DNA from: Pseudazoarcus sp963975885
GTDB lineage: Bacteria > Pseudomonadota > Gammaproteobacteria > Burkholderiales > Rhodocyclaceae
DNA: 64,000 nucleotides
Assembly (NCBI GenBank): GCA_963975885.1
Contig: CAXBIS010000001.1
Coordinates: 186,001-250,000, forward strand
Reading direction: 5' to 3'
This document shows, one piece after another, positions 33,822 to 42,897 of the stretch. Numbering within the stretch: position 1 is the first letter of the stretch; the number at the start of each line of letters is the position of its first letter. The notes beneath the pieces are model-generated. The model ran no database searches. It worked only from the letters and a program-made list of their open reading frames with translations, and was not told where the DNA came from. Made by a program: the position numbers and the translations under genes.

Positions 33822-33823
33822 GT

Positions 33824-35122
33824 TCAGTGTCCTCCGGCGTTGGCTGCGGCGTTCATGCCGCCCGCGCCGGCCTCCGGGCCGGCGTAGTCGCCGCCCGCGA
33901 GGACGGCCTGCAGATCGGTGTGGGCGAGCCAGAAGCGGCGCAGGGCGTCGTGCGCATTGGCGCGGGCCATGGTCTGCGCAACCGCGCCGTCGAGCACGTC
34001 CCAGGTGCTTGCGAGCATGCCGTTGTAGCGCAGCAGGGTCTCGTCCTGCAGCGCGTCGGCCAGCTGGACGACCTCGTTGCGCTGGGCACGGGCCATTTCG
34101 AAGGCGCTGCGGTAGTGCTGCCAGGCTTCGCGCACGTTTGCGCGGATCGTCGCGGCGAGCCGTTCGGCGCGGGCCTCGGCGCGCGCCGCCGCGGGAATCT
34201 CGTGGCCGATCACGAGGCGGCGCAGATCGAGCATGGGCGCGCGGGCGGGCAGGCTGGCGAGTCCCGGTTCGGCGGTGTCGGCCGGCAGCTGCGCCGCAAC
34301 CGCGCCGCGCCAGCGCGCGAGGGTGGCTTGCGGAATGGCCGCCATTTCCCAGCCGGCTTCCCGCGCCAGAATCGCCAGTCGGGGATGACTGGTGAGCGCC
34401 GAGCGCTCCAGTCCTTCGAAGGCGAGCGGCTCGGCCGGCAGTGCGGGCAGTTCGGCGGGCAGGGTGAAGCGCTCGGCGTCTTCGCCCCACAGGCCGAGTT
34501 CGCGCACGAGTCGGGCGCGCGCCGCAAGTGCGTTGCTGCGAGCGGCAACGAGGGTTTCGAGTGCCGCCGCGCGATCGAGCCGTGCCCGCAGCAGCCGCTC
34601 CTGGCTCCAGGTGCCGTTGCGCGTCATGCGGGTGGCGAGTTCGGTTGCGGTGTCGACCGCCGCGAACGCCTGTTCTGCGTGGGTCAGCGCGGTCCGCGCA
34701 GCGACGGCCTCGATCCAGTCGCGGTGCACCTCATGTGCGAGGGCGAGCACGGCCGAATCGGCGTCGATGCGATCGATCTCGCTGGTTTCGGTGGTGATGA
34801 CCAGCTCGGGGCGCGCCTGCATTGCGATACGCACGGCCTCGCCCGGCGTCAGCACGGGGCCGGTGGCCGCGGGGGTGTCGGGCTTGGCCGGATTGCGCGC
34901 TTCCCAGCGCAGCACATCCATGTGGCCACGCGGCATGGCGCCGACGGTCTCGTTGCTTCGCTTCCAGTCGTCGGCGCCGAGCGCGGGTCGTTCGACGCTT
35001 GCGGGCAAGGGCGTCAGCGACGGCGGCGAAGCGGCGGTCTGCGGATCGTACGCAGGCGCTGCAACGGCGGCCGACCCGAAGGTGGCCGCGATCAGCAGTG
35101 CGATCGTGGAGATGCGTCTCAT
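33824..35122 (-). CDS. TolC-family outer membrane protein (copper cluster, minus strand)
   Basis: 432 residues with signal peptide (MRRISTIALLIAATFGSAA). Long alpha-helical repeats typical of outer membrane efflux channels (LTPGEAVRIAMQARPEL near the start, FEMARAQRNEVVQLADALQD near the end). It lies 2 bp before the second multicopper oxidase in the minus unit whose copper box is at 35221. Similar proteins occur with copper oxidases without RND partners. Which pump it serves is unclear; the cus-type pump on the plus strand has its own TolC. Confidence 0.85.
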   Translation of the reverse strand: MRRISTIALLIAATFGSAAVAAPAYDPQTAASPPSLTPLPASVERPALGADDWKRSNETVGAMPRGHMDVLRWEARNPAKPDTPAATGPVLTPGEAVRIAMQARPELVITTETSEIDRIDADSAVLALAHEVHRDWIEAVAARTALTHAEQAFAAVDTATELATRMTRNGTWSQERLLRARLDRAAALETLVAARSNALAARARLVRELGLWGEDAERFTLPAELPALPAEPLAFEGLERSALTSHPRLAILAREAGWEMAAIPQATLARWRGAVAAQLPADTAEPGLASLPARAPMLDLRRLVIGHEIPAAARAEARAERLAATIRANVREAWQHYRSAFEMARAQRNEVVQLADALQDETLLRYNGMLASTWDVLDGAVAQTMARANAHDALRRFWLAHTDLQAVLAGGDYAGPEAGAGGMNAAANAGGH

Positions 35123-35220
35123 GCAGGGGTCTCCTGTGGTGTTGAACCGGGTGGGCGCCGATTGAGCGCCGTGTGGGACGCACTCTGGGTTTCGTCGACT
35201 GACCGGAGACTGACCCGCAC

Positions 35221-35236
35221 ATTACAGGCCTGTAAT
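35221..35236. promoter_or_regulatory. Perfect copper box between divergent copper operons
   Basis: ATTACA-GGCC-TGTAAT, perfectly palindromic and extended by AC...GT to 20 bp. It is 99 bp from the TolC start at 35122 and 102 bp from the start at 35338, almost the exact midpoint, so one site could serve both operons. Form agrees with sites of the CopR/CusR/PcoR family. Confidence 0.85.
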
Positions 35237-35337
35237 GTCGGGTGCCCGGTGGCTCGTGGCGCGGCAGACGTCGTGACAGCAGCGAATGCCGGTGGTAGGC
35301 TCGGCCACCTTCCCGTTTTCGACCGTTCCGGCATCCC

Positions 35338-35670
35338 ATGCGTTTCATCGTGCTGTTTCGCCTGCTGATCTGCGTTGCGCTCGTCCTGCAAGGGGTTGCG
35401 AGTGCGCAGGTGGTCGCGAATCCGTGCGCGATGACCGAATCCGCCGACCTCTCGATGGCCGGGCACCCGTGCTGCAACGACGACGACACCCGCTCGACGA
35501 CCGGAAAGCCCTGCAAGAGCGGGCAGGAGTGCCCGCCCGTGCAGGCCCTCGGCGTCGTGCCGGGCGCAGTGCTGCCGGTGCCGCGTTTCGTGAGCCTGCG
35601 ACCGGCCGATCCTCCGGGCAGCGATTCCTTCGACGCCCCCGCCGTCTGGCGCCCCCCGATTCTTTCCTGA
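35338..35670 (+). CDS. Small secreted cysteine-rich protein, CopL/DUF2946-like
   Basis: 110 residues with signal peptide (MRFIVLFRLLICVALVLQGV). The mature part has a metal-binding-like cluster: NPCAMTESADLSMAGHPCCN and KPCKSGQECPP, with five cysteines plus methionine and histidine. Similar small proteins open many copper operons (CopL or DUF2946 types). It would be the first gene of the plus-strand unit. Assignment to a family is tentative; a metal-binding role is inferred. Confidence 0.7.
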   Translation: MRFIVLFRLLICVALVLQGVASAQVVANPCAMTESADLSMAGHPCCNDDDTRSTTGKPCKSGQECPPVQALGVVPGAVLPVPRFVSLRPADPPGSDSFDAPAVWRPPILS

Positions 35671-35772
35671 CATCCCGGCTTTCCGGTTCCGCCTGGCACG
35701 GCTCAGCGCCGTGACCTGCGGAGGTTCGTGCGCAGGCCGTGTGTGGCCGCGCATCCTGTCAGGAGTTCGTTC

Positions 35773-37137
35773 ATGCATGTCCTTTTCGTGGGCTCGCCGG
35801 CGTCGGCGAGTCGGCGCGCAGCGCACACACAATCCATCCGCAATCTCGGGCTCGTCGGCGTCGTCGCCTGCGCGCTGCTGGGGGCGCCACCGTTGTCGGC
35901 GGCCGGGCCCGATGTTGCTCCGCTGACCCTGTCCGCGGCCCTGAGCCTCGCCGAAGAGCGTTCGCGAACCCTCGTCGCACAGGACCACGTGGCGGCCGCT
36001 GCCCGCGATCGCGCGGTTGCGGCGGGGCGTCTGCCCGACCCGGTGCTTCGTCTGTCGCTCGACAACGTTCCCGTCGACGGGCCGATGCGCTACAGCCTGT
36101 CCGACGATTTCATGACCATGCGCTCGGTCGGCATCACGCAGACCCTGACCGGCGCCGACAAGCGCGCCGCGCGCAGCACGCGCTTCGAGCGTGCGGCCGA
36201 TGCGGCCTACGGCGAGCGTCTTCGTGCACTGAGCGCCCTGCGACAGGCCACGGCGCGGGCGTGGTTCGATCACCGCTTCGCGCAGAAGCGGCTCGATCTG
36301 CTGCAACGCCAGCGCGACGAGGCGCGTCTGCAGGTCGAGGCGGCCGAGGCCGCCTATCGCAGCAAGCGTGGGGTGCAAGCGGATGTTTTCCTCGCCCGTT
36401 CGGCCCGAGGGCGCATCGAGGATGCCATCGTGGCGGCCCGTGCCGGGCTCGATGCCGCGACGCATCGCCTCGAGCGCTGGGTCGGCCCGGATGCGGCGCG
36501 CGCCGCTGCGGCCGCCTACGACATCGAGCACACGCGGCTGGAGCCGGGCGCGCTCGACGTCGCCGCGCTGCCCGAAGTGGTGGCGATTGCCGGTCGCGAG
36601 GACGTCGCGCGGGCCGAGGCCGACGTCGCCCTGCAGGAGCGCAGCGCGGACTGGAGCGTGTCGCTGATGTACAGCCAGCGCGGAGCGTCCTTCTCCGACA
36701 TGGTGTCGGTGGGTGTTTCGGTTCCGCTGCAATGGGACCGTCGAAACCGTCAGGACCGCGAACTGTCGGCACGTCTCGCCGAGGTCGAGCAGTGGCGCGC
36801 CGAACGCGAGGAGGTCGAGCGCGAGGCGCTCGCCCGCTTGCGGGCTGATCTGGCGCTCTGGCGCGGCAACCTGAAGCGGCTCGCCGACTACGACCGCACG
36901 CTGATACCGCTCGCCGACGAGCGCATCCAGGCCGCGCTCGCGGCCTACCGCGGGGGCAAGGCGCCGCTCGCAGCGGTGCTGGATGCGCGCGCGGCCGCGC
37001 TCGATACGCGTCTGGAGCGCCTGCGCATCGAGGCCGAGACGGCGCGCGCGTGGATCGCGCTGGAATACCTGCTGCCTGACCCGCCGGCGGCGGGCGCTCA
37101 GTCATCGCGAGTAGATCTGCTGGAGGCTGCGCGATGA
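35773..37137 (+). CDS. cusC: TolC-family outer membrane channel of the copper RND pump
   Basis: 454 residues from the ATG at 35773 (GGAG 8 bases upstream); a longer frame from 35728 has no good ribosome site. The signal-like segment is LGLVGVVACALLGAPPLSAA. The rest is long coiled-coil helix repeats (SLAEERSRTLVAQD, KLRQ-like runs, LARLRADLALWRGNLKRLAD). Its stop overlaps the adaptor start (ATGA at 37134), placing it in one tripartite pump operon. It belongs to a copper/silver RND-associated TolC subgroup rather than classic lipobox CusC. Confidence 0.88.
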   Translation: MHVLFVGSPASASRRAAHTQSIRNLGLVGVVACALLGAPPLSAAGPDVAPLTLSAALSLAEERSRTLVAQDHVAAAARDRAVAAGRLPDPVLRLSLDNVPVDGPMRYSLSDDFMTMRSVGITQTLTGADKRAARSTRFERAADAAYGERLRALSALRQATARAWFDHRFAQKRLDLLQRQRDEARLQVEAAEAAYRSKRGVQADVFLARSARGRIEDAIVAARAGLDAATHRLERWVGPDAARAAAAAYDIEHTRLEPGALDVAALPEVVAIAGREDVARAEADVALQERSADWSVSLMYSQRGASFSDMVSVGVSVPLQWDRRNRQDRELSARLAEVEQWRAEREEVEREALARLRADLALWRGNLKRLADYDRTLIPLADERIQAALAAYRGGKAPLAAVLDARAAALDTRLERLRIEAETARAWIALEYLLPDPPAAGAQSSRVDLLEAAR

Positions 37138-38741
37138 AGAGCCGTCAAACGATTGTGGCGTTCGCGGTTGCGGGCGCGGTGGCTGCGGGCGGTTACGGCC
37201 TGTACCGGCTGGGTGTGGCGCAGGGCATGAGCGCGAAGGGCGGGGCGGGGGCGCCCGCGGCGATGTCGGCGGAGGAGGTCGTCGATCCGTCGGGCTGGGG
37301 CATTCCCGAAGGCGAAGAGGCGACCCGCCGGCATCTGCGCGACGGACTCGCTGCGGGGCGCACGGATCCCGTCACCGGTCGCGAGATCCTCTACTACCAC
37401 GACCCCATGGTGCCGGGGCAGAAGTTCGAGGCGCCGGGCAAGTCGCCCTTCATGGACATGATGCTGGTGCCTTCCTATGCGGGCAGCGAGGGCGCGGACG
37501 CGGGCACCATCACGATCAGCCCGCGCATTGCGCAGAACCTCGGCATGCGTACGGCCGAGGTCGTCAGCGCGCCGATTGCGTCCGCCGTGACCGCGGTGGG
37601 CGTGGTCGACTGGAACGAGAACGAGCGGGTCGTCGTGCAGGCACGTGCGACGGGCTTCGTCGAAAAGCTCCATGTGCGGGCCGCCCTCGACCGCGTTCAG
37701 GCGGGAGATGCGCTGGTCGACCTCTATGTGCCCGAGTGGGTGGCGGTACAGGAGGAATTCCTGGCCTTGCGCGGCATGCAGGGAGACGGAATCGACGTGC
37801 TGGTGGCCGCCGCGCGTCAGCGCATGCGTCAGGCCGGCATGAGCGACGCCCAGATCCGCGCGGTCGAGCGCGGCGGGCGCGTCGAGGGCTCCGTCACGCT
37901 TCGGGCGCCCCGAGCGGGCGTGGTGACCGAGCTTGCCGTGCGCGAGGGCATGACGGTGATGGCGGGTGCGACGCTCGCGCGCATCGACGGATTCGCGTCG
38001 GTATGGGTGCATGCCGAGGTGCCGGACAGTCAGTCGTCGATGCTGCGGCCGGGCGCGCCGGTGAGTGCGCGCACGCAGGCGCATCCCGACCGCAGTTTCG
38101 AGGGCACGCTGCAGGCCGTGCTGCCGCAACTCAGCGCCGCGACCCGTACCGTGCGTGCGCGCGTCGTGCTCGACAATGCCGCGGGCCTGCTCGCGCCCGG
38201 CATGGTCATGCAGCTGCGGCTGGACGAAGGCGTGCGCGGCGACTTCCTGCAGGTGCCGTCCGAAGCGGTGATCCGCAGCGGGCGGCGCAACCTCGTGATG
38301 GTCGCCGAGGAAGCGGGGCGCTTCCGCCCCGTCGAGGTCGAGACCGGCATCGAGGCCGACGGCGTCACGCAGATCCTGGGCGGGCTCGAAGCGGGCCAGA
38401 AGGTGGTCGTCTCGGGGCAGTTCCTGATCGATTCCGAGGCCAGCCTGAAGGGGGTGGAGGCGCGTTCCGGTGCCGCCGCCATGGACCCGGTCGAACCCGT
38501 CGCCGACACCTATCGCAGTGACGCGCTCGTCGAGGCGGTGGACGGTGACATGCTGACCCTGACCCATCCGCCGATTCCGGCGCTGAAGTGGCCGGCGATG
38601 ACGATGGACTTCCGCCTCGCGCCGCAGCTCGACGCGAGCGGCATTGAGCCGGGGCAGGCGGTGGAGTTCGAGTTCCGCATGCAGGACGGCGACGTGCCGA
38701 GCATCGTCGACCTGCGTCCGGTCGAAGGAGCGGCCCGATGA
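37134..38741 (+). CDS. cusB: RND adaptor with N-terminal heavy-metal-binding domain and C-terminal CusF domain
   Basis: 535 residues. A signal anchor (IVAFAVAGAVAAGGYGLY) precedes a heavy-metal-binding segment (EILYYHDPMVPGQKFEAPGK, then SPFMDMMLVPSY). The adaptor core follows: WNENERVVVQARATGFVEKL, LRAPRAGVVTELAVREGM and a membrane-proximal region. The last ~75 residues are a CusF-type domain (VEAVDGDMLTLTHPPIPALK, WPAMTMDF, VEFEFRM) that keeps the copper-capping tryptophan. Thus one protein joins metal capture, adaptor and copper handover. It links TolC and CusA in the periplasm. ATGA junctions on both sides. Confidence 0.93.
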   Translation: MKSRQTIVAFAVAGAVAAGGYGLYRLGVAQGMSAKGGAGAPAAMSAEEVVDPSGWGIPEGEEATRRHLRDGLAAGRTDPVTGREILYYHDPMVPGQKFEAPGKSPFMDMMLVPSYAGSEGADAGTITISPRIAQNLGMRTAEVVSAPIASAVTAVGVVDWNENERVVVQARATGFVEKLHVRAALDRVQAGDALVDLYVPEWVAVQEEFLALRGMQGDGIDVLVAAARQRMRQAGMSDAQIRAVERGGRVEGSVTLRAPRAGVVTELAVREGMTVMAGATLARIDGFASVWVHAEVPDSQSSMLRPGAPVSARTQAHPDRSFEGTLQAVLPQLSAATRTVRARVVLDNAAGLLAPGMVMQLRLDEGVRGDFLQVPSEAVIRSGRRNLVMVAEEAGRFRPVEVETGIEADGVTQILGGLEAGQKVVVSGQFLIDSEASLKGVEARSGAAAMDPVEPVADTYRSDALVEAVDGDMLTLTHPPIPALKWPAMTMDFRLAPQLDASGIEPGQAVEFEFRMQDGDVPSIVDLRPVEGAAR

Positions 38742-41700
38742 TCGCCCGACTCATCCGCTGGTCCATCGACAACCGGCTGCTGGTGCTGCTGGCGAGCCTG
38801 ATGATCACCGCCTGGGGCACGCTGTCGCTGCTGCGCACGCCGCTCGACGCGCTGCCCGACCTGTCCGACGTGCAGGTCATCGTCAAGACCACCTGGCCGG
38901 GGCAGGCGCCGCAGCTGGTCGAGGATCAGGTGACCTATCCGCTGACCACGACCATGCTGTCGGTGCCGGGAGCGCGCGTGGTGCGCGGCTATTCCTTCTT
39001 CGGCGACAGCTACGTGTACGTGCTGTTCGAGGACGGCACCGACCTGTACTGGGCGCGCAGCCGGGTGCTCGAATACCTTAATCAGGTGCAGTCGCGCCTG
39101 CCGCCGGGCGCGGTCGCGACGCTCGGGCCGGATGCGACCGGCGTCGGCTGGATCTACCAGTACGCGCTGGTCGACCGCAGTGGCTCCCATGACCTGTCGC
39201 AGCTGCGCGCGCTGCAGGACTGGTTCCTGCGCTTCGAGCTCAAGACGGTGCCGGGCGTGGCCGAGGTCGCGACCGTCGGCGGCATGGTGCGCCAGTATCA
39301 GGTGGTGCTCGATCCCGAGCGGCTGGCGGCCTTCGGCATCCCCCACGGGAAGGTCATCGAAGCCCTAGGCCGCGCAAACCAGCAGGTCGGCGGTTCGGTG
39401 CTGGAGCTGGGCGAGGCCGAGTACATGGTGCGCGCCTCCGGCTATCTGAAGACGCTCGACGACTTCCGCGCGATTCCGCTGCGCACCACCGCGGCCGGCG
39501 TATCCGTGCGGCTGGGGGATGTCGCGCGCATCGAGGTCGGGCCGGAGATGCGGCGCGGCATCGGTGAGCTGGACGGCGAGGGCGAGGCGGTCGGCGGCGT
39601 GATCGTGATGCGCTCGGGCGGGAACGCGCTGAGCACCATCCGGGCCGTCAAGGAACGACTCGCCGAGGCGCAACGCGGGCTGCCGGCCGGCGTGGAGGTG
39701 GTGCCGGTGTACGACCGTTCGGGGCTGATCGAGCGCGCCGTCGACAACCTCACCCACAAGCTGATCGAGGAGTTCATCGTCGTCGCGCTGGTGTGCGCGG
39801 TCTTCCTGTTTCACCTGCGCTCGGCGCTGGTCGCCATCGTGTCGCTGCCGCTGGGCATTCTCGCGGCCTTCATCGTCATGCACTACCAGGGCGTCAATGC
39901 CAACGTGATGTCGCTGGGCGGCATCGCGATCGCCATCGGGGCGATGGTCGATGCCGCGGTGGTGATGATCGAGAACGCGCACAAGCGGCTCGAACAGTGG
40001 GGCCATGCCCACCCCGGCGAGACACTGGCGGGCGAGGCGCGCTGGCGCGTGATCGGCGACGCTGCGGCCGAGGTCGGTCCGGCGCTGTTCTTCTCGCTGC
40101 TGATCATCACCTTGTCCTTCATCCCGGTATTCACCCTCGAGGCGCAGGAGGGCCGGCTGTTCGCGCCGCTGGCCTTCACCAAGACCTATGCCATGGCCGC
40201 CGCGGCCGGGCTGGCGGTGACGCTCATTCCGGTGCTGATGGGCTATCTCGTGCGCGGGCGCATCCCGGCCGAGCACAGCAATCCGCTCAACCGCGGGCTG
40301 ATCGCCGTGTATCGGCCGATGCTCGAGGGGGTGCTGCGCTTTCCGCGTTCGACCATCGTCGCGGCGGTGCTGGTGTTTGCGGCCAGCCTGTGGCCGCTGC
40401 AGCATCTGGGCAGCGAGTTCATGCCGCCGCTCGACGAGGGCGACCTGCTGTACATGCCCAGCGCATTGCCGGGCCTGTCGGCCGGCAAGACCGCCGAGCT
40501 GCTGCAGCAGACCGACCGGCTGATCAAGGCCGTGCCCGAGGTCGCGAGCGTGTACGGCAAGGCCGGCCGCGCGGTGACCGCGACCGACCCGGCGCCGCTG
40601 GTGATGTTCGAGACCACCATCCAGTTCAAGCCGCGTGAAGAGTGGCGGCCCGGCATGACGCCGGACAAGCTGGTCGAGGAACTGGACCGCACGGTGCGTG
40701 TGCCGGGGCTGACCAACATCTGGATTCCGCCGATCCGCAACCGCATCGACATGCTCGCGACCGGCATCAAGAGCCCGGTCGGGGTGAAGGTGCTGGGCGC
40801 AGACCTGGAGGTCATCAACCGCCTGACTGGCGCGATCGAGGCCGAGCTCAAGCAGGTGCCGGGGGTGACCAGTGCATTCGCCGAACGGCTCACCGGCGGG
40901 CGCTACATCGACGTCGACATCCGCCGCGAGCGGGCCGCGAGCTACGGGCTCAACATCGCCGACGTGCAGTCGGTGGTGGCGAGCGCGATCGGTGGCCAGA
41001 ACATCGGCGAGACGGTCGAGGGCCTGCAGCGTTTCCCGATCAACGTGCGCTATCCGCGCGAGGTGCGCGATTCGCTGGCGGGCCTGCGAAGCCTGCCGAT
41101 CGTGACGCCGCGCGGCCAGCAGCTGGTGCTCGGCGACGTGGCCGACATCCGCATCAGCGACGGCCCGCCCATGCTGCGCAGCGAGAACGCGCGGCTGGCG
41201 GGCTTCGTGTATGTGGACCTGCGCGGGCGAGACCTGGGTTCGGCAGTGCGCGAGATGCAGCAGATCGTCGCCGAGCGGGTCGAGCTTCCACCGGGCTATG
41301 CGGTGTCCTGGTCCGGCCAGTTCGAGTTCCTCGAACGTGCGGTGGCCAAACTCAGGATCGTCGTGCCGTTCACGCTGATGATCATCTTCGTGCTGCTCTA
41401 CCTGACCTTCAAGAGCCTCGGCGAGGCGCTGCTGATTATGGCGACGCTGCCGTTCGCGCTGGTCGGTGGCATCTGGCTGCTGTGGGCGTTGGGGCACAAC
41501 CTGTCGGTCGCCGGCGTGGTCGGATTCATCGCGCTGGCCGGGGTCGCCGCGGAGTTCGGCGTGATCATGCTCGTCTATCTCAAGCAGGCGTGGTTCGCGC
41601 GCATCGACCAGAACCGCACGAGCGAAGCCGATCTGCGCGACGCGATCCGCGAAGGCGCGGTGCTGCGCGTGCGGCCGAAGGCCATGACCGTGGCGGTGAT

Positions 41701-41875
41701 CCTCGCCGGCCTGCTGCCGATCATGTGGGGGGCGGGTACCGGCAGCGAGGTCATGCAGCGCATCGCCGCGCCGATGGTCGGCGGCATGATCTCCGCGCCG
41801 CTGCTGTCGATGTTCGTCGTGCCGGCGGTGTATCTGCTGATGCGGCGTCGGCGCGCAAGCGGGAACGGGACGTAA
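38738..41875 (+). CDS. cusA: Copper/silver RND efflux pump (CusA/CzcA family)
   Basis: A 1045-residue inner-membrane proton-driven pump. Twelve membrane segments with two large periplasmic loops. HME-RND hallmarks include LPDLSDVQVIVKT, TYPLTTTMLSVPGA, GSEFMPPLDEGDLLYMP (periplasmic), and the second-half MEFGV-like region GVAAEFGVIMLVYL. Methionines in the cleft suit Cu(I)/Ag(I). It closes the plus-strand copper operon 35338-41875 and is followed by a strong hairpin. Start overlaps the adaptor stop. Confidence 0.95.
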   Translation: MIARLIRWSIDNRLLVLLASLMITAWGTLSLLRTPLDALPDLSDVQVIVKTTWPGQAPQLVEDQVTYPLTTTMLSVPGARVVRGYSFFGDSYVYVLFEDGTDLYWARSRVLEYLNQVQSRLPPGAVATLGPDATGVGWIYQYALVDRSGSHDLSQLRALQDWFLRFELKTVPGVAEVATVGGMVRQYQVVLDPERLAAFGIPHGKVIEALGRANQQVGGSVLELGEAEYMVRASGYLKTLDDFRAIPLRTTAAGVSVRLGDVARIEVGPEMRRGIGELDGEGEAVGGVIVMRSGGNALSTIRAVKERLAEAQRGLPAGVEVVPVYDRSGLIERAVDNLTHKLIEEFIVVALVCAVFLFHLRSALVAIVSLPLGILAAFIVMHYQGVNANVMSLGGIAIAIGAMVDAAVVMIENAHKRLEQWGHAHPGETLAGEARWRVIGDAAAEVGPALFFSLLIITLSFIPVFTLEAQEGRLFAPLAFTKTYAMAAAAGLAVTLIPVLMGYLVRGRIPAEHSNPLNRGLIAVYRPMLEGVLRFPRSTIVAAVLVFAASLWPLQHLGSEFMPPLDEGDLLYMPSALPGLSAGKTAELLQQTDRLIKAVPEVASVYGKAGRAVTATDPAPLVMFETTIQFKPREEWRPGMTPDKLVEELDRTVRVPGLTNIWIPPIRNRIDMLATGIKSPVGVKVLGADLEVINRLTGAIEAELKQVPGVTSAFAERLTGGRYIDVDIRRERAASYGLNIADVQSVVASAIGGQNIGETVEGLQRFPINVRYPREVRDSLAGLRSLPIVTPRGQQLVLGDVADIRISDGPPMLRSENARLAGFVYVDLRGRDLGSAVREMQQIVAERVELPPGYAVSWSGQFEFLERAVAKLRIVVPFTLMIIFVLLYLTFKSLGEALLIMATLPFALVGGIWLLWALGHNLSVAGVVGFIALAGVAAEFGVIMLVYLKQAWFARIDQNRTSEADLRDAIREGAVLRVRPKAMTVAVILAGLLPIMWGAGTGSEVMQRIAAPMVGGMISAPLLSMFVVPAVYLLMRRRRASGNGT

Positions 41876-41905
41876 TCGGGCTCGGCAGCGCGGCGAACAG
41901 GAAAA

Positions 41906-41938
41906 CCCGATGCGCCCCGTTTCACGGGGCGCATCGGG
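41906..41938. terminator. Strong intrinsic terminator between cusA and copK
   Basis: CCCGATGCGCCCCG (41906-41919), loop TTTCA, CGGGGCGCATCGGG (41925-41938): a perfect 14-bp stem. On the minus strand it is followed by TTTTC, a proper terminator for copK; it could also stop cusA transcripts. Confidence 0.9.
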
Positions 41939-41977
41939 TGTCCGGCCAATGTCGACCGCGGCGATTGAGGCGTTCGT

Positions 41978-42271
41978 TCAGCCTTCGTGGTCCTGCTGCA
42001 GCAAGGCGTTCAGGCGGGCGACTTCATTCGACTTAACCTGAACGGGTTTTCCGTCAGCCGTCTGGAGCGTGGTGCCGATCTGCAGTGACTCGGCTCGCGC
42101 GAAACGGTTTGCCTTGGCCATCTTGCCGTCCGGAAAAATGTAGAGCGTTCCGCCGTCGGCGAGAGCGATGGTTTTCGAGGCGACCTTCTCGGCGACGTTG
42201 TCGGCGAGCGCGGGGAGAGTTGTGATCGCCGCTGCAGCGGCGATCAGAATGGATGCGGTAGCTGCTTTCAT
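41978..42271 (-). CDS. copK: CopK, periplasmic copper-binding protein
   Basis: 97 residues with signal peptide (MKAATASILIAAAAAITTLP...ALA). The mature ~73 residues follow CopK of Cupriavidus: IALADGGTLYIFPDGKMAKANRF, then TADGKPVQVKSNEVARLNAL, ending QDHEG. CopK binds Cu(I) and Cu(II) cooperatively in the periplasm; several methionines of the Cupriavidus protein are absent (one M remains in DGKM), so metal affinity may differ. A copper-box-like site lies 101 bp upstream. Single-gene unit ended by the hairpin at 41906. Confidence 0.85.
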   Translation of the reverse strand: MKAATASILIAAAAAITTLPALADNVAEKVASKTIALADGGTLYIFPDGKMAKANRFARAESLQIGTTLQTADGKPVQVKSNEVARLNALLQQDHEG

Positions 42272-42371
42272 GATGGACTCCTGTCATTGACCAAAAAACA
42301 CGCATGCATTGGAGCGGGCGCGATGCCATGGGGCATGTCCGTCACCATAGCGAGACGATGCGAACAGCACG

Positions 42372-42387
42372 CTGACGCCCGCGTTAC
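42372..42387. promoter_or_regulatory. Copper-box-like site upstream of copK
   Basis: CTGACG-CCCG-CGTTAC on the plus strand (GTAACG-CGGG-CGTCAG on the minus), 101 bp before copK. An imperfect copy of the box at 35221; its last bases overlap the end of the MerR-type gene. Confidence 0.5.
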
Positions 42388-42821
42388 AAAGGAGACAGGC
42401 TCCCGTCATCTGCGCCCGCTTCGCCGTGTGCCGCGTCGAACAGTTCGCGCAGGATGCCGCACTGGTCGGCGCGCCTCGGCGTGCCGCAGCAGCCGCGCAG
42501 CGTCTCGAGCTGGGCCTCGAGACGGCGCAGCGCTTCGATGCGCGTTCGAACGCGGCTCAGTTGCGTGTCGACAAGACGGTCGATGTCGTCGCAGTCGGCT
42601 TCGGGCCGGTCGACGAATTCGAGCAGACGCGCGATGTCGGCCAGCGCGATGTCGAGCGAGCGGCAGTGACGCACAAAGGCCAGCCGCTGCAGGTGTTGCG
42701 GCCCGTAGCGGCGCTGGCCGGCGTCGCTGCGTTCGGGCGATGGCAGCAGCCCGATGCGTTCGTAGTGACGCACCGATTCGACCGAGATGCCGGTCGCGTG
42801 CGCGAGTTCGCCGATGCGCAT
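42384..42821 (-). CDS. MerR-family Cd/Pb-type regulator (CadR/PbrR-like)
   Basis: The ATG at 42821 after GGAGGAC gives 145 residues: winged helix MRIGELAHATGISVESVRHY, coiled coil, and a metal loop with C (ADCDDID), CC (LRGCCGTPRRADQCGIL). The CxxxxxxxxC pattern resembles the CadR/PbrR group that responds to Cd, Pb or Zn, not the CueR loop. It is divergent from the CDF transporter, with a MerR-type dyad promoter in between, the standard control arrangement. Confidence 0.9.
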   Translation of the reverse strand: MRIGELAHATGISVESVRHYERIGLLPSPERSDAGQRRYGPQHLQRLAFVRHCRSLDIALADIARLLEFVDRPEADCDDIDRLVDTQLSRVRTRIEALRRLEAQLETLRGCCGTPRRADQCGILRELFDAAHGEAGADDGSLSPL

Positions 42822-42835
42822 GGAAGTCCTCCGGG

Positions 42836-42866
42836 TTGACCCTGCAACGATTGCAGGGTGTGTACT
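42836..42866 (+). promoter_or_regulatory. MerR-type operator/promoter for the CDF transporter
   Basis: TTGACC (42836-42841) and TGTACT (42861-42866) are 19 bp apart. Between and overlapping them a perfect dyad has half sites ACCCTGCAA (42839-42847) and TTGCAGGGT (42851-42859) with 3 bases between. The form is that of PbrR/CadR promoters. Confidence 0.9.
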
Positions 42867-42897
42867 GCAGGCTCGCAAATCCCACAAGGAGTTCCCG

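Noticed and set aside
33822..34490. N-terminal extension of the second multicopper oxidase
   Set aside because: Runs through the TolC gene in another frame; the Tat signal start at 33821 with GGAGGAC is clear.
39365..41497. 710-codon open frame opposite cusA
   Set aside because: Antisense to the RND pump; no domain or start signal.
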